From the NCBI RefSeq assembly GCF_003946865.1, contig NZ_QXTH01000001.1, forward strand, positions 558,001 to 622,000: a stretch of 64,000 nucleotides of DNA, read 5' to 3'. How positions within the stretch are numbered: the stretch's first letter is position 1; each line of letters opens with the position of its first letter. This stretch comes from Antribacter gilvus (GTDB taxonomy: Bacteria > Actinomycetota > Actinomycetes > Actinomycetales > Cellulomonadaceae). Position numbers and translations under genes: made by a program. Of this stretch, positions 10,398-21,000 are shown piece after piece. The notes beneath the pieces are model-generated. The model was not told the origin of the DNA and did not search any database. It saw only the letters and a list, made by a program, of their open reading frames with translations.

Positions 10398-11315
10398 CTA
10401 GCGGGTCAGGAACACCTCGTAGCCGTCCAGGAGCCGGGCCAGGCCCGTCTCGAAGAGCGAGTCGAGAGTGATGTCCAGCTCCGAGGCGGTTGCCCGGGCG
10501 AGGTGCGGGTACTGGCGCGGGTCGGCGGCCGCTTGCAGCGGGGGCTTGGCGCGGTTCATCCAGTCCTCGTCCGAGAGCCCCGTGTCCTGGCGGGCCGCGA
10601 GCGCGGGCTCGATGTTCACGGCGACGCCGCGGACGAAGAGGAACAGGGTCACCGCCAGGTGCATCCGGGTCTCGAGGTCGAGCGGCCGGGAGGCGGGCGC
10701 CCGGTCGAACGCGGCGAGCATCGCCTCGGTGTGGGCCACGCCGTGGGGGACCACCTGCGGCCGCGTGATCGACATCGCGTGCGCCGCCCACGGGTGCCGC
10801 TGGAACGCCGTCCAGAACGTGCGCGCGCACGCCTCGGCGCGGTCGCGCCAGCCGTCGGGCAGCGGGTCGGGTAGCGGGTGGGCGGCGTAGACGCGGTCGA
10901 GCATGGCGGCGAGCAGCTCGTCGCGGTTGGCGACGTGCCGGTAGAGCGACATCGTCGGCAGGCCGAGGTCGGTGGCGATCCGGCGCATCGAGAGGCCCGG
11001 CAGGCCCTCCTCGTCGGCGATGGCCATGGCCGCCCGGACCACGTCGTCGACGGTCGGGGCGGTCCGCGAACCGCTCCGCAGGCTGTCCCGCGCCGATCTC
11101 CCGGGCTGCTCGACGACGACCGTCCCGACGCCGCGCCGGGCCTCGACCAGCCCGCGCCGCTGGAGCGCGTCGAGCGCCCGGGTGGCCGTGGCCATGGCCA
11201 CCCCGTAGTCGGCGACGATCCGCCGGGTGGACGGGACCCGGTCGCCCGGAGCGAGCTCGCCCGAGGCGATGCGTGCGCCGATGTCGGCGGCGATGCGCTC
11301 GAAGGTCGTGGTCAC
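10398..11315 (-). CDS. GntR-TetR fusion transcriptional regulator
   Basis: A 305-aa regulator with two DNA-binding modules. Residues 1-70 are a GntR-type winged helix (ASGELAPGDRVPSTRRIVADYG then the wing GVGTVVVEQ). Residues 85-140 are a TetR-type helix-turn-helix (GLSMRRIATDLGLPTMSLYRHV), followed by a TetR C-terminal ligand-binding/dimerisation domain. Such fusions are known in actinobacteria and usually repress adjacent efflux or oxidoreductase genes; the ligand cannot be read. It starts with GTG on the minus strand. A CTAGTGCAC site lies 16-24 bp upstream of the start, which suggests autorepression. No intact divergent target is visible, only a short remnant-like ORF. Confidence 0.85.
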   Translation of the reverse strand: MTTTFERIAADIGARIASGELAPGDRVPSTRRIVADYGVAMATATRALDALQRRGLVEARRGVGTVVVEQPGRSARDSLRSGSRTAPTVDDVVRAAMAIADEEGLPGLSMRRIATDLGLPTMSLYRHVANRDELLAAMLDRVYAAHPLPDPLPDGWRDRAEACARTFWTAFQRHPWAAHAMSITRPQVVPHGVAHTEAMLAAFDRAPASRPLDLETRMHLAVTLFLFVRGVAVNIEPALAARQDTGLSDEDWMNRAKPPLQAAADPRQYPHLARATASELDITLDSLFETGLARLLDGYEVFLTR

Positions 11316-11327
11316 GTGCAGCCCCCC

Positions 11328-11392
11328 GCACTAGTGCACCTGGCCCGGTCGCGGCGCGGGATCGCGCGGCCCGGTGGAGTGCACTAGCACTG
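11328..11392. promoter_or_regulatory. Paired CTAGTGCAC / GTGCACTAG operator-like sites
   Basis: CTAGTGCAC at 11331-11339 (within the palindrome GCACTAGTGC, 11328-11337) and its inverse GTGCACTAG at 11379-11387 lie upstream of the minus-strand GntR-TetR gene. Their position in the divergent promoter region and their symmetry suggest operators for that regulator. Binding is inferred. Confidence 0.55.
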
Positions 11393-11524
11393 TACTGCCT
11401 CACCCTGGCCGGCGGGTAGGGCGCTCCGTACGGTGTACGCAACGGGCCCCGGACGGGCGGTCGGGCGTCGCCGCATGGAGCTCCCGCCTGGCGTTCGACG
11501 GCGCCTGGACGCCTGGTCGCGGAC

Positions 11525-11722
11525 GTGTTCGCCGAGGGCTGGATGCTGCCCCGGATGCTGGACGCGATGTGGCGCGCCGACGAGGCGCGGCTCGCGGTCG
11601 GGAGCCTGCTCATGAGGACGCCCCTCGCGAGGCTCATGATGGGCGGGATGGACCGGGCGGTCTCGGCGATCGACCTCCCGGACTACGGGCCTACGGTCTC
11701 GCTGCCGGGCGAGACGCGCTAG
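11525..11722 (+). pseudogene. Short ORF, possible 3' remnant of an oxidoreductase gene
   Basis: A 65-aa frame (FAEGWMLPRMLDAMWRADE then a LMRTPLARLMMGGMDRAV segment and DLPDYGP) has coding-like composition and no visible ribosome-binding site. It lies divergent from the GntR-TetR regulator, in a slot where such regulators often have an FAD-dependent monooxygenase or efflux gene. The upstream ~120 bp encode nothing recognisable in any single frame, so the 5' part seems lost. It may instead be a small hypothetical gene or chance. Function is not assigned. Confidence 0.3.
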
Positions 11723-11822
11723 GGTGCCGTGACGGCCCGTACCCCTTTTAGACCTGTATGGGGAAGTTCGCTCCGGCGATCCGGGCCGGGTACGGAGCGG
11801 GCAACCCAGGGGGAAAGCTGCA
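11723..11822 (+). other. Leader of the first giant surface-protein gene
   Basis: This 100-bp stretch holds only a degenerate version of the locus palindrome (ATGGG at 11758-11762, then 8 nt, then CTCCG in place of CCCAT) and a GGGGGAAAG ribosome-binding site before the GTG at 11823. No clear promoter is visible. Confidence 0.4.
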
Positions 11823-14800
11823 GTGGACGTCATCGGGACGATGCGTGAGCGCTGGCGGACGATGGCGTCGATCGGGGTGGTGACCCTCTTCTCGGGTGCG
11901 GTCGTCGGGCTCGCGGTCGCCCACGACGGCCAGTCCACCGCGGTGGTGGACCTCAACGACTCGGGTGTGTGGGTCACCAAGACGTCGGCCGGTCTGCTGG
12001 GGCGGTTCAACTACGAGGCGCAGGCGCTGGACGGCACGCTGCTCGCCGGGAGCCCGGTGTTCGACGTGCAGCAGTCGGGCCAGCGCGTCCTGCTGACGGA
12101 CGCCGCCGCGTCGACCGCGAGCCCCGTGAGCGCCGCGCACCTGACCCTCGACGGCACGCTGCGCACCGCCCAGGGCGCCCAGGTGGCGTCCGGGGGGTCC
12201 ACCACCGCCGTGCTCGACCCGGAGACCGGCGCGCTGTGGGTGGTGCCCTTCGACGGCGCCGCCAGCTTCGACCCGGAGTCCACCGAGCCTGCGGCCGAGG
12301 TGGGCAAGGGCGGCACTGTTGCCGTCTCCCTCGACGGCATGGTCTTCGTCGCGGTCCCCGCGGACTCCGCGCTCTACACGGTGCCCACCTCCTCGCAGGG
12401 CGTCCCGGTGGGTGACGTGGGCACGGCCGACCTCGACGTCAGCCCGGACGCGGAGGTCGAGGTGTCGGCGGTCGGCGACGATCCGGTCGTGCTCGACCGT
12501 TCGGCGTCGACGCTGATCCTGCCCGGCGGGAACCGGGTGGAGGTGCAGGACGGTGGCTCCGCCCGGTTGCAGCAGCCCTCGGCGGACTCCGACGTGGTCG
12601 TGGTGGCGACCACCTCCGGCCTCGTGAGCCAGCCGACGGGTGGCGGCGCGGCGACGGTCCGGCGTGCCGAGGGCTCGCCGGCGGCGCCGGTCCAGCTGAA
12701 CGGCTGCACCTTCGGTGCCTGGTCGAGCACCGCGCAGGTCGTGCGCGACTGCCCCGGCACGGGACGTGACCTGGACGAGCGGCTCGAGGGTGTCTCGGCC
12801 GGTGCCCAGCTCACCTACCGGGTGAACCGCGACGTCATCGTCCTCAACGACCTGACGGGCGGCGCCCTCTGGATGGCCGCGGACCTGTTCGAGAAGGTCG
12901 ACGACTGGGACCTCAAGCTCCCGGACGACGCGGAGGGCGAGAAGCAGGAGTCCGAGGAGTCCACGCCCGAGCAGGTGGACCAGTTCGTGGCCGAGCGGGA
13001 CCAGGCCAACCGGCCGCCGAAGCCCGCGGACGACGACTTCGGCGTGCGCCCCGGCCGCGCCACGGTGCTGCCGGTGCTGTCGAACGACGTGGACCCGGAC
13101 GGCGACGTCATGACCGCCGCCGTCGCTCAGGCGCCTGCCGGGCCGGTCGTCGTGGACGCGGTGCTCGGCGGGGCGGCGGTGCAGGCGACGGTCCCCGCGG
13201 ACGCCACCGGGACGTCGTCGTTCACCTACGAGGTGACCGACGGGCGAGGTGGCAGCGCCACGGCCTCCGTCGCCCTGCGGGTGGTGCCCCTGACCGACAA
13301 CTCCCCGCCCGCCCAGACGGGCCAGCCTGTCCTGCGCGTGGGCGTGGGCGGCACGGCGACCATCAAGGTGCTGCCCTACTTCCGCGACCCGGACGGTGAC
13401 GACCTGGTGCTGTCCACCGCGGCGGTGTCCGTGGCGGGCGACGAGGTGCGGGCCCGGCCGGACGGCACGGTGGAGTTCCGCGACGGCGGGACCACCACGG
13501 GCCGCAAGCTCGTGGACCTCACGGTGACCGACTCGCTGGGCCTGGTGGCCGAGGGCAGGCTCGTCGTCGACGTCGTCGCGACCCAGGAGCCGCCGGTCGC
13601 GGTCCAGGACCACGTGGTCGCCCTCGCGGGGCAGGTCGTCACGGTCGAGCCGCTGCGCAACGACCACGACCCCAACGGCGACAGGCTGCGGCTCGTCAGC
13701 GTCGCCGACCGTGCACCGGCGACCATCACGCCGCACTACGCGGCGGGGTCGTTCCAGTTCGTGAGCCAGCAGCCCGGCAGCTACGACATCACCTACCAGC
13801 TCAGCGACGGCCCGAACGCGACGATGGGCCTGGTCCGGGTCGACGTCGTGACGCCGCCCGAGGGTGGTGGCGCGCCCGTCACCGTGCCCGACCTGGTGCT
13901 GCTCCCCGCCGGCGGCTCAGCGCTGGTGGACGTGCTCGTCAACGACACCGACCCCACGGGCGGCGTGCTCGTCGTGCAAGGGGTGACCGTCCCGGACGAA
14001 GCGCCGGTGACAGTCGCCGTGCTGGCGCACCAGGTCCTCCGGGTCACCGAGACGCGGCGTCTCGACGCGCCGGTGGTGATCGGCTACACCGTCTCCAACG
14101 GGACGGCCACGAGCACCGGCCAGGTGCGCGTGGTGCCCATCCCGGCCCCCGACCGTCTCCGGCCCCCGGACGCGGCCGCGGACGAGGCGGTCGTCCACGC
14201 CGGCGACGTCGTGACCGTCCCGGTGCTGAAGAACGACGGCCACCCCGACGGCCTCGCGCTGGAGCTCGGCGAGGAGCTGGTCGAGGGACCTGCCGCCGGT
14301 GACGCCTTCGTGTCGGAGGGGACGGTCCGGTTCCGCGCCCCCGCCGTGGCGGGCACCTACTTCGCGGTGTACGAGGTGCGGGACCCGAACGGTCAGAAGG
14401 ACTCCGCCCAGCTCACGTTCCACGTGACGGACGGATACGAGAACAGCATGCCGCAGCCGCCCGACCTGGAGGCGCGCGTCCTCGCCGGCGCCTCCGTCGT
14501 CATCGAGGTGCCGCTGGACGGCGTGGACCCGGACGGCGACCACGTGACCCTGGCGGGCGTCGGTTCCGCCCCGGAGCTGGGCACCGTCGAGGTCGTCGAC
14601 GGCACGCTCGTCTACCAGGCGGCGCCCGGCGCGGCCGGCGCGGACACGTTCACCTACCGGGTCGTCGACTACCGGGGCGCGCCCGCCGTGGGCAGCGTGC
14701 GCGTGGGCGTGGCGCCGCCGCCGGCGAACGAGCCGCCGCTCGCGGTCGACGACGCCACGTTCGTGCGGCCCGGCCGGACCGTCGGCATCGACGCGCTCGC

Positions 14801-17800
14801 CAACGACTCCGACCCGGACGGCGACGAGATCGCTGTCACCCCCGCGGCCTTCGAGGGGGCGGACGCGCTCGACCCGGGCGTCGTCGACGGGCTGGTCGTC
14901 GTGACGGCCCCCGGGGCGGAGGGGTCCTACACCTTCTACTACGGCATCGAGGACCCGTACGAGGCCCGGGCCACGGGCGCGATCACGGTCGAGGTGGCCG
15001 ACGACGCGCCGCTGCGCCGCCCGGTCGCGCGCGACGACGAGATCCCGGCGGGGGCGGTCACGTCCGACACGGTGACCGTGGCCGTGCTGCTCAACGACGT
15101 GGACCCCGACGGCCTGGCGAGCGACCTCGAGGTGAGGGCCGACGCCGAGGGCGTGACCGTCGACGGCGGGCAGGTCACGGTGCTGCTCGGCGACGCCCCG
15201 CGGATCGTGCCCTACACGGTGACGGACCAGGACGGGCTGTCGGCGACCGCGTACCTGCGCGTGCCGCGCGACGGCTCCTGGCCGCACCTGCGCGACGACC
15301 TGGTACCGCCCGAGGTGGTCGGGGGCGAGCCGTTCACGATCGAGCTGGACGAGTACGTGGTGGTGGCCGACGGGCTGACGCCGCGCCTCACGGACGAGGA
15401 GTCCGTGAGCGCGCTCGAGGGCAGCCACGAGGTCACCGGCCCCACGACCATCGTCTACACGCCGGCCAAGGGCTACACCGGCCCGGCGGCCGTGACGTTC
15501 GAGGTGACCGACGGCATGGGTCCCGACGACCCGGACGGGCGGACCGCCCTCCTGACCCTGCCGCTCGTCGTCGTCTCCGCGGAGAACCTGCCGCCTGTCT
15601 TCTCCGGCCCGGCCCCGCTCCCGGTGGAGCCCGGCGAGGAGGGCTCGATCGACCTCGCCCGGTACCTGACCGACCCCGACGACGACCCCCTCACGGTCGA
15701 GGTGGCCGCTGGTGCCGAGGGCCTGAGCCCGGCGGTCGAGGGCACGAGCGTCCGCGTCCGTGCGCAGGCCGGGCTCACGAAGGGCACCACCGTCACCCTC
15801 CCGGTCACGGTGTCCGACGGCTACCACCCGCCGGTGGCGGGCGAGGTCGTGGTCACCGTCGTGGCCTCCACGCGGCCGCTGGCGCGGGCGAACGACGACG
15901 CGGTGCCCGACGCCCACCAGGGCGAGCCGGTCACCGTTCCCGTGCTCGACAACGACACCAACCCGTTCCCCGACGAGCCCCTGCAGATCGTGAGCTCCGC
16001 CGTGGAGACGGGACAGGGCACGGCGGTGACGGACGGTTCTGAGGTGACCGTGACGCCGTCGGACAGCTTCGTGGGCGTGATGGTGGTGCGCTACCGGGTC
16101 CAGGACGCGACGAAGGACGTCGACCGCGAGGTCGAGGGCGTCCTCCAGGTCACCGTGCTGGGCCGGCCGGAGGCGCCCGCAGCGCCGCAGGTCGAGGAGG
16201 TCCGCTCGCGGACGGTCGTGCTGACGTGGGACCCGCCGAACGACAACGGGGCGGAGATCACCTCCTACACGGTGCGCTCGAACGACGGGTACACGAAGGA
16301 GTGCGCCACGACGACGTGCACGCTCGACGGGCTGACCAACAACGTGGTCTACACCTTCACGGTGACGGCCACGAACGACGTGGGCGAGTCCGACCCGTCG
16401 CCCGTGTCGCCGGAGGCGCGCCCGGACGAGAAGCCGGGCAGGCCGACGCCGCCCACGCTCGAGTTCGGCGACTCGAGCCTGACGGTGACGTGGGTGAACG
16501 CGAGCTACACGGACCGGTCGCCGATCGAGTGCGTCAACCTCGAGATCTCGCCCGCCCCGGCGGACGGAAAGATCCAGAAGTCCTGCGTGACCGGTAACCG
16601 GCTCGTCTGGGACGGGCTGCGCAACGGCACGTCGTACACGGTCCTCGTGCAGGCGGTGAACGCTGCCCCGGACCCGTCCGACTGGTCCGTGCCGTCGGCG
16701 CCCGAGACGCCCGCAGCCCCGCCGGCTCAGCCGGCGGCGCCCACCGCCACCCGCGTGAACACCGCTCTGGGCGGGCAGATCACGGTGACCTGGACCGCGC
16801 CCGAGGACAACGGGGACGCGGTGTCGAGCTACCACCTCACCGAGTTCCGCGACGGTTCCAGGGTGCGCACCCTCGTCGTGACCGGCACCTCGCAGACGAT
16901 CCAGAACCTGCAGACCGGGTCGAGCTACAGCTACACCGTCCAGGCGGAGAACAAGGCCGGGAAGTCGCCGGTGAGCGCCCGGTCAGGCGAGGTCGTGCCG
17001 TACGGCACGCCGGACACGCCGGGCACACCCACGGCGTCGCTCGGCGGCAACACCGACGGCCAGGCCGTCGTGCGCTGGTCGCCGGTGGCTGCCGCAGCCT
17101 TCCGGGGGCCCGCGCCGTACTACCAGGCGCGCGCCAACGGCTCGGGCGCCCGGGACGCGAGCTCGCCCTACACGTACACCGGACTGACCAACGGCACGCC
17201 GTACTCGTTCCAGGTCCGGGCGTGCAACGCCTACACCTGCTCCGGGTGGTCGGGCGGCTCCAACGAGGTGACGCCGTACACCACGCCGTCCGCGCCACGG
17301 GTGGAGTGGGAGCAGACGTCGGCCACGCAGGGCCGGTTCGTGCTGCGCGGCCCGGCGTCCAGCGGCGGCGAGTCCGTGGACCGGATCGAGTGGTCGGTGA
17401 GCGGGACGCACTCCGCCAGCGGCGCTGCCACGTCGTGGCCGTCGAACGTCAACGTGGGCGACGGGTACGGACAGCGGTTCTCGATCTCGGCCCGGGCGTG
17501 CAACGCCGCGGGGTGCGGGCCGGCGGACACCGCCTCCGGCTCGACGAACGCGGACCCGGCGAACCGCGAGATGTGGATCACGCGTGGCGCGGACACGAGC
17601 GGGGTCCCCGGGTGCAACGAGGGCCAGTCCTGCGCGCGGCTCGTGCTCCACATCCGCTCGTGGCGGCCGAACACCTCGTTCCAGATGCAGTGCCTGTCGA
17701 CTCAGCACGACCCCAACGGCCAGGTCTACATGCCGCGCTGGCCGGACGTCTGGATGGACACCGCCCTGGACGGCTCCGCCCTGCGCACGGACGCGTTCGG

Positions 17801-17903
17801 CAACTATGACGGGACGACGCGGTGCCAGCACACGTATGCCGGTGAGTACACATGGGTGCACACGAACGAGCTCGGGGACTCGGCGCGCCTGCTGTGGCAG
17901 TAG
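11823..17903 (+). CDS. Giant cell-surface Ig-like/fibronectin type III repeat protein, copy 1
   Basis: A 2,026-aa predicted envelope protein. A short cytoplasmic start is followed by one hydrophobic anchor (about residues 14-33). Residues ~40-370 are repetitive beta strands (VWVTK, LWVVPFDG, VFVAVPAD) that suggest a propeller-like domain. An acidic linker leads to about ten cadherin-like/Ig-like repeats (residues ~395-1440), each marked by NDxDPDGD-type calcium-binding sequences. Four to five FN3 domains begin near residues 1447, 1536, 1635, 1731 and 1819, and a Cys-containing C-terminal domain of ~100 residues ends the protein. No LPXTG motif is seen. It is the first of three tandem paralogs upstream of moxR-DUF58-transglutaminase, as in the bifidobacterial PFNA cluster, where the FN3 protein is proposed to act in adhesion or sensing. 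A role in host or surface contact is inferred. Confidence 0.8.
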   Translation: MDVIGTMRERWRTMASIGVVTLFSGAVVGLAVAHDGQSTAVVDLNDSGVWVTKTSAGLLGRFNYEAQALDGTLLAGSPVFDVQQSGQRVLLTDAAASTASPVSAAHLTLDGTLRTAQGAQVASGGSTTAVLDPETGALWVVPFDGAASFDPESTEPAAEVGKGGTVAVSLDGMVFVAVPADSALYTVPTSSQGVPVGDVGTADLDVSPDAEVEVSAVGDDPVVLDRSASTLILPGGNRVEVQDGGSARLQQPSADSDVVVVATTSGLVSQPTGGGAATVRRAEGSPAAPVQLNGCTFGAWSSTAQVVRDCPGTGRDLDERLEGVSAGAQLTYRVNRDVIVLNDLTGGALWMAADLFEKVDDWDLKLPDDAEGEKQESEESTPEQVDQFVAERDQANRPPKPADDDFGVRPGRATVLPVLSNDVDPDGDVMTAAVAQAPAGPVVVDAVLGGAAVQATVPADATGTSSFTYEVTDGRGGSATASVALRVVPLTDNSPPAQTGQPVLRVGVGGTATIKVLPYFRDPDGDDLVLSTAAVSVAGDEVRARPDGTVEFRDGGTTTGRKLVDLTVTDSLGLVAEGRLVVDVVATQEPPVAVQDHVVALAGQVVTVEPLRNDHDPNGDRLRLVSVADRAPATITPHYAAGSFQFVSQQPGSYDITYQLSDGPNATMGLVRVDVVTPPEGGGAPVTVPDLVLLPAGGSALVDVLVNDTDPTGGVLVVQGVTVPDEAPVTVAVLAHQVLRVTETRRLDAPVVIGYTVSNGTATSTGQVRVVPIPAPDRLRPPDAAADEAVVHAGDVVTVPVLKNDGHPDGLALELGEELVEGPAAGDAFVSEGTVRFRAPAVAGTYFAVYEVRDPNGQKDSAQLTFHVTDGYENSMPQPPDLEARVLAGASVVIEVPLDGVDPDGDHVTLAGVGSAPELGTVEVVDGTLVYQAAPGAAGADTFTYRVVDYRGAPAVGSVRVGVAPPPANEPPLAVDDATFVRPGRTVGIDALANDSDPDGDEIAVTPAAFEGADALDPGVVDGLVVVTAPGAEGSYTFYYGIEDPYEARATGAITVEVADDAPLRRPVARDDEIPAGAVTSDTVTVAVLLNDVDPDGLASDLEVRADAEGVTVDGGQVTVLLGDAPRIVPYTVTDQDGLSATAYLRVPRDGSWPHLRDDLVPPEVVGGEPFTIELDEYVVVADGLTPRLTDEESVSALEGSHEVTGPTTIVYTPAKGYTGPAAVTFEVTDGMGPDDPDGRTALLTLPLVVVSAENLPPVFSGPAPLPVEPGEEGSIDLARYLTDPDDDPLTVEVAAGAEGLSPAVEGTSVRVRAQAGLTKGTTVTLPVTVSDGYHPPVAGEVVVTVVASTRPLARANDDAVPDAHQGEPVTVPVLDNDTNPFPDEPLQIVSSAVETGQGTAVTDGSEVTVTPSDSFVGVMVVRYRVQDATKDVDREVEGVLQVTVLGRPEAPAAPQVEEVRSRTVVLTWDPPNDNGAEITSYTVRSNDGYTKECATTTCTLDGLTNNVVYTFTVTATNDVGESDPSPVSPEARPDEKPGRPTPPTLEFGDSSLTVTWVNASYTDRSPIECVNLEISPAPADGKIQKSCVTGNRLVWDGLRNGTSYTVLVQAVNAAPDPSDWSVPSAPETPAAPPAQPAAPTATRVNTALGGQITVTWTAPEDNGDAVSSYHLTEFRDGSRVRTLVVTGTSQTIQNLQTGSSYSYTVQAENKAGKSPVSARSGEVVPYGTPDTPGTPTASLGGNTDGQAVVRWSPVAAAAFRGPAPYYQARANGSGARDASSPYTYTGLTNGTPYSFQVRACNAYTCSGWSGGSNEVTPYTTPSAPRVEWEQTSATQGRFVLRGPASSGGESVDRIEWSVSGTHSASGAATSWPSNVNVGDGYGQRFSISARACNAAGCGPADTASGSTNADPANREMWITRGADTSGVPGCNEGQSCARLVLHIRSWRPNTSFQMQCLSTQHDPNGQVYMPRWPDVWMDTALDGSALRTDAFGNYDGTTRCQHTYAGEYTWVHTNELGDSARLLWQ

Positions 17904-17950
17904 TGACGTGACGGCCTCAATATGGGTAAAATGCGCCCTTTGCCGACCTG

Positions 17951-17968
17951 ATGGGTACTTCTCCCCAT
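17951..17968. promoter_or_regulatory. Locus palindrome ATGGG-N8-CCCAT upstream of giant gene 2
   Basis: ATGGG (17951-17955), 8-nt spacer, CCCAT (17964-17968), with flanking CCT/AGG adding symmetry. A -10-like TAGGGT lies at 18001-18006, 33 nt downstream, which puts the palindrome just upstream of a -35 position as expected for an activator site. A weaker partial copy starts at 17922. The same palindrome with the same spacer occurs at 24127, 46520 and 49134. Confidence 0.7.
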
Positions 17969-18069
17969 AGGTCGTGTGCTGAGTTCGCTCGGGCACTCTG
18001 TAGGGTGCTCGCGGCGCAGGTGCCGCCGCGGAACTGCTCGCGCGGCGGACGACCGATCTTGGGGGACTA

Positions 18070-21000
18070 GTGGGTTTCATGTCGCGGGTCTACGGCAATC
18101 GGCGGAGCATCGCCTCGACCGGCATCGTGACGCTGTTCTCCGGGGCGGTCGTCGGGCTCGCGTTCGCCTACGACGGCCAGGCCACGGCCGACGTCGACCT
18201 CAACGACTCCGGCGTCTGGGTCACCAAGACCTCGGAGGGGCGGCTGGGTCGCTTCAACTACGAGTCGCAGGCCCTGGACGGGACGCTGCTCGCCGGATCT
18301 TCGACGTTCGACGTGCACCAGGACGCGCAGAAGGTCCTGCTGGACGACAGCAGCACCTTCACCGCGAGCCCGGTGGACCCGGCGCACCTGGTGATCGACG
18401 GCACGGTGCGCATGCCGGCAGGCGCGAAGATCGCGTACGGCGGGAGCACCACGGCGATCCTCGACCCTGAGGAGGGCCTGCTGTGGGTCCTGCCGTTCGA
18501 CGGCGCCCCGTCGTTCGACGCCGACGAGACCGACCCCACCGCGGAGCTCGGCAAGGGCGGCTCGCTGGTGGTCTCGCGCGACGGCACGGTGTTCGTGGCG
18601 GTCCCCTCGGACGGCAAGCTCTACACGGTGAAGACCGGCTCGACGGGCGTGGCCCTGAAGGACGGCCTGTCCGAGGAGTCCCTCCCGGTCGGCGAGGGCG
18701 ACGAGGTGGAGGTCACGGCTGTCGGCGACGAGCCCGTCGTGCTCGACCGGACCGCGGGCTCGCTGGTCCTGCCGGGCGGCGACACGGTCGAGCTCCAGGA
18801 CGCTCAGGAGGCGCGGCTCCAGCAGCCCTCCGCGACGTCCGACGTCGTCGCCGTGGCCACCACCGCGGGTCTTGTCACCCAGCCCTTGGGCGGCGGTCAG
18901 GCCACCAGCCAACGCGCCACCGGCGTGCCGGCTCAGCCGGTCCAGCTCGGTGGCTGCGTCTACGGGGCCTGGTCGAGCAGCGCCGAGGTCATCCGGGACT
19001 GCCCCGAGACGGACAACGACTTCCGGGAGACGCTCGAGGGCGTCGACGGCAGCGCCGTGCTCGCGTACCGCGTGAACCGCAACATCATCGTCCTCAACGA
19101 CGTCTCGGCGGGCGCTCTCTGGCTGGCGGCCGACACCTTCGAGAAGGTCGACGACTGGGACCTGAAGCTGCCCGAGGACGCCGAGGGCGAGAAGACCGAG
19201 TCCGAGACGACCACCCCTGAGCAGGTGGACCAGTTCGTCGCCGACCGCACCAAGGAGAACCGCCCGCCGCAGCCCCAGGACGACAGCCTCGGGGTGCGGC
19301 CCGGCCGCACCACCGTGCTCCCGGTCCTGTCGAACGACATCGACCCGGACGGCGACGTCATGACCGCCGAGGTGACCAGTGCGCCCGAGGGCGGCATCAC
19401 GGTGAACCGGGTGCTCGGCGGAGCGGCGCTCCAGGCAGCGGTTCCGGAGACGGCGAGCGGATCCGTGCCCTTCACCTACACGGTCTCGGACGGCCGCGGT
19501 GGCAACGTCGCCGCGAATGTGACGTTGCGGGTGGTACCTCTCAGCGAGAACAACGAGCCGATCCAGACCGGTGAGCCGGTGCTGCGGGTCGGGCAGGGCG
19601 AGGTCGCCACGATCAAGGTGCTCCCGTACTTCCGCGACCCCGACGGTGACGACCTGATCCTGTCCTCCGCCGCCGCGACGGTGGCCGGGGACGAGGTCCG
19701 GTACCGGCCCGACGGGACCGTCGAGTTCCGGGACAGCGGCAGCACCACGGGTCGCAAGATCATCAACCTGTCGGTGTCGGACGGGCTCGGGAACGTGATC
19801 GACGGCCGGCTCCTCGTCGACGTCCTGGCCACGCAGGAGCCGCCGGTGGCGGTCCAGGACCACGTGGTCGTCCTGGCGGGACAGCCCGTGACGGTGGACC
19901 CGCTGCGCAACGACTCCGACCCGAACGGCGACCGGCTGCGGCTCGTGAACGTCTCCGACCAGTCGCCCGCGGTGATCACCAAGAACTTCACGGCCGGGAC
20001 CTTCCGCTTCGTGAGCGAGAGCCCCACCACGTACGACATCACGTACACGGTCAGCGACGGCCCGAACGCGACCATGGGCCTCGTCCGTATCGACGTCGTG
20101 AGCCCGCCCGACGAGGCCGGCCCGCCCGTCGCGGTGTCCGACCAGGTGCTCCTCCCCGCGGGCGGCTCGGCCCTGGTCGACGTCCTCGCGAACGACACCG
20201 ACCCGGCCGGCGGCGTGCTCGTGGTGCGCTCGGTGACGCAGCCCGACGACGGCTCGGTGACCGTCGCGCTGCTCTCCCACCGGGTGCTCCGCGTCACCGA
20301 GGCGAAGCGCCTGGGCGACGGTCCCGTGACGATCCGGTACACCGTGTCCAACGGTACGCAGAGCACCGACGGCGAGGTGCGCGTCGTCCCGATCGAGGTG
20401 CCCAGCAAGCTGCGCCCGCCGGAGGCGGGGCTCGACGAGATCACCGTCCACGTGGGCGACGTCGTGACCATCCCGGTCCTCAAGAACGACAGCCATCCGG
20501 ACGGGCTCGAGCTCGCTCTCGACGACGAGCTCGTCGAGACCCCGGACCCCGCGATGGGCGAGGCCTTCGTCTCCGAGGACACGGTGCGCTTCCGGGCGGG
20601 GGACAAGGCAGGGTCGGCGTACGCCGTCTACGAGGTCGCCGACCCGAACGGTCAGAAGGACTCGGCCCACATCACGATCAACGTGGTGGACGGCGAGGCC
20701 AACGAGGCGCCGTCGCTCCCCGACATCGAGGAGCGCGTGCTGGCCGGAGGGACCGTCCGCGTCACGCTCCCGCTGGACGGCGTGGACCCCGACGGCGACT
20801 ACGTCATGCTCAGCGGCATCTCGTCCGCGCCCGCCAAGGGCTCGGTGAAGATCAACGAGGGGTACATCGACTACACGGCCGCGAGGTCGGCGTCGGGCGT
20901 CGACACGTTCACCTACACGGCCGTGGACACCCGCGGCGCCGTCGCCGAGGGGACCATCCGCGTGGGCGTCGCGGTGCCACCCGACATCAACCAGCCCCCC

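Noticed and set aside
11720-11727. TAGGGTGC as a -10 box for giant gene 1, as in copies 2 and 3
   Set aside because: It coincides with the stop of the short ORF, lies 103 bp from the start instead of 69, and has no palindrome at the expected distance upstream.
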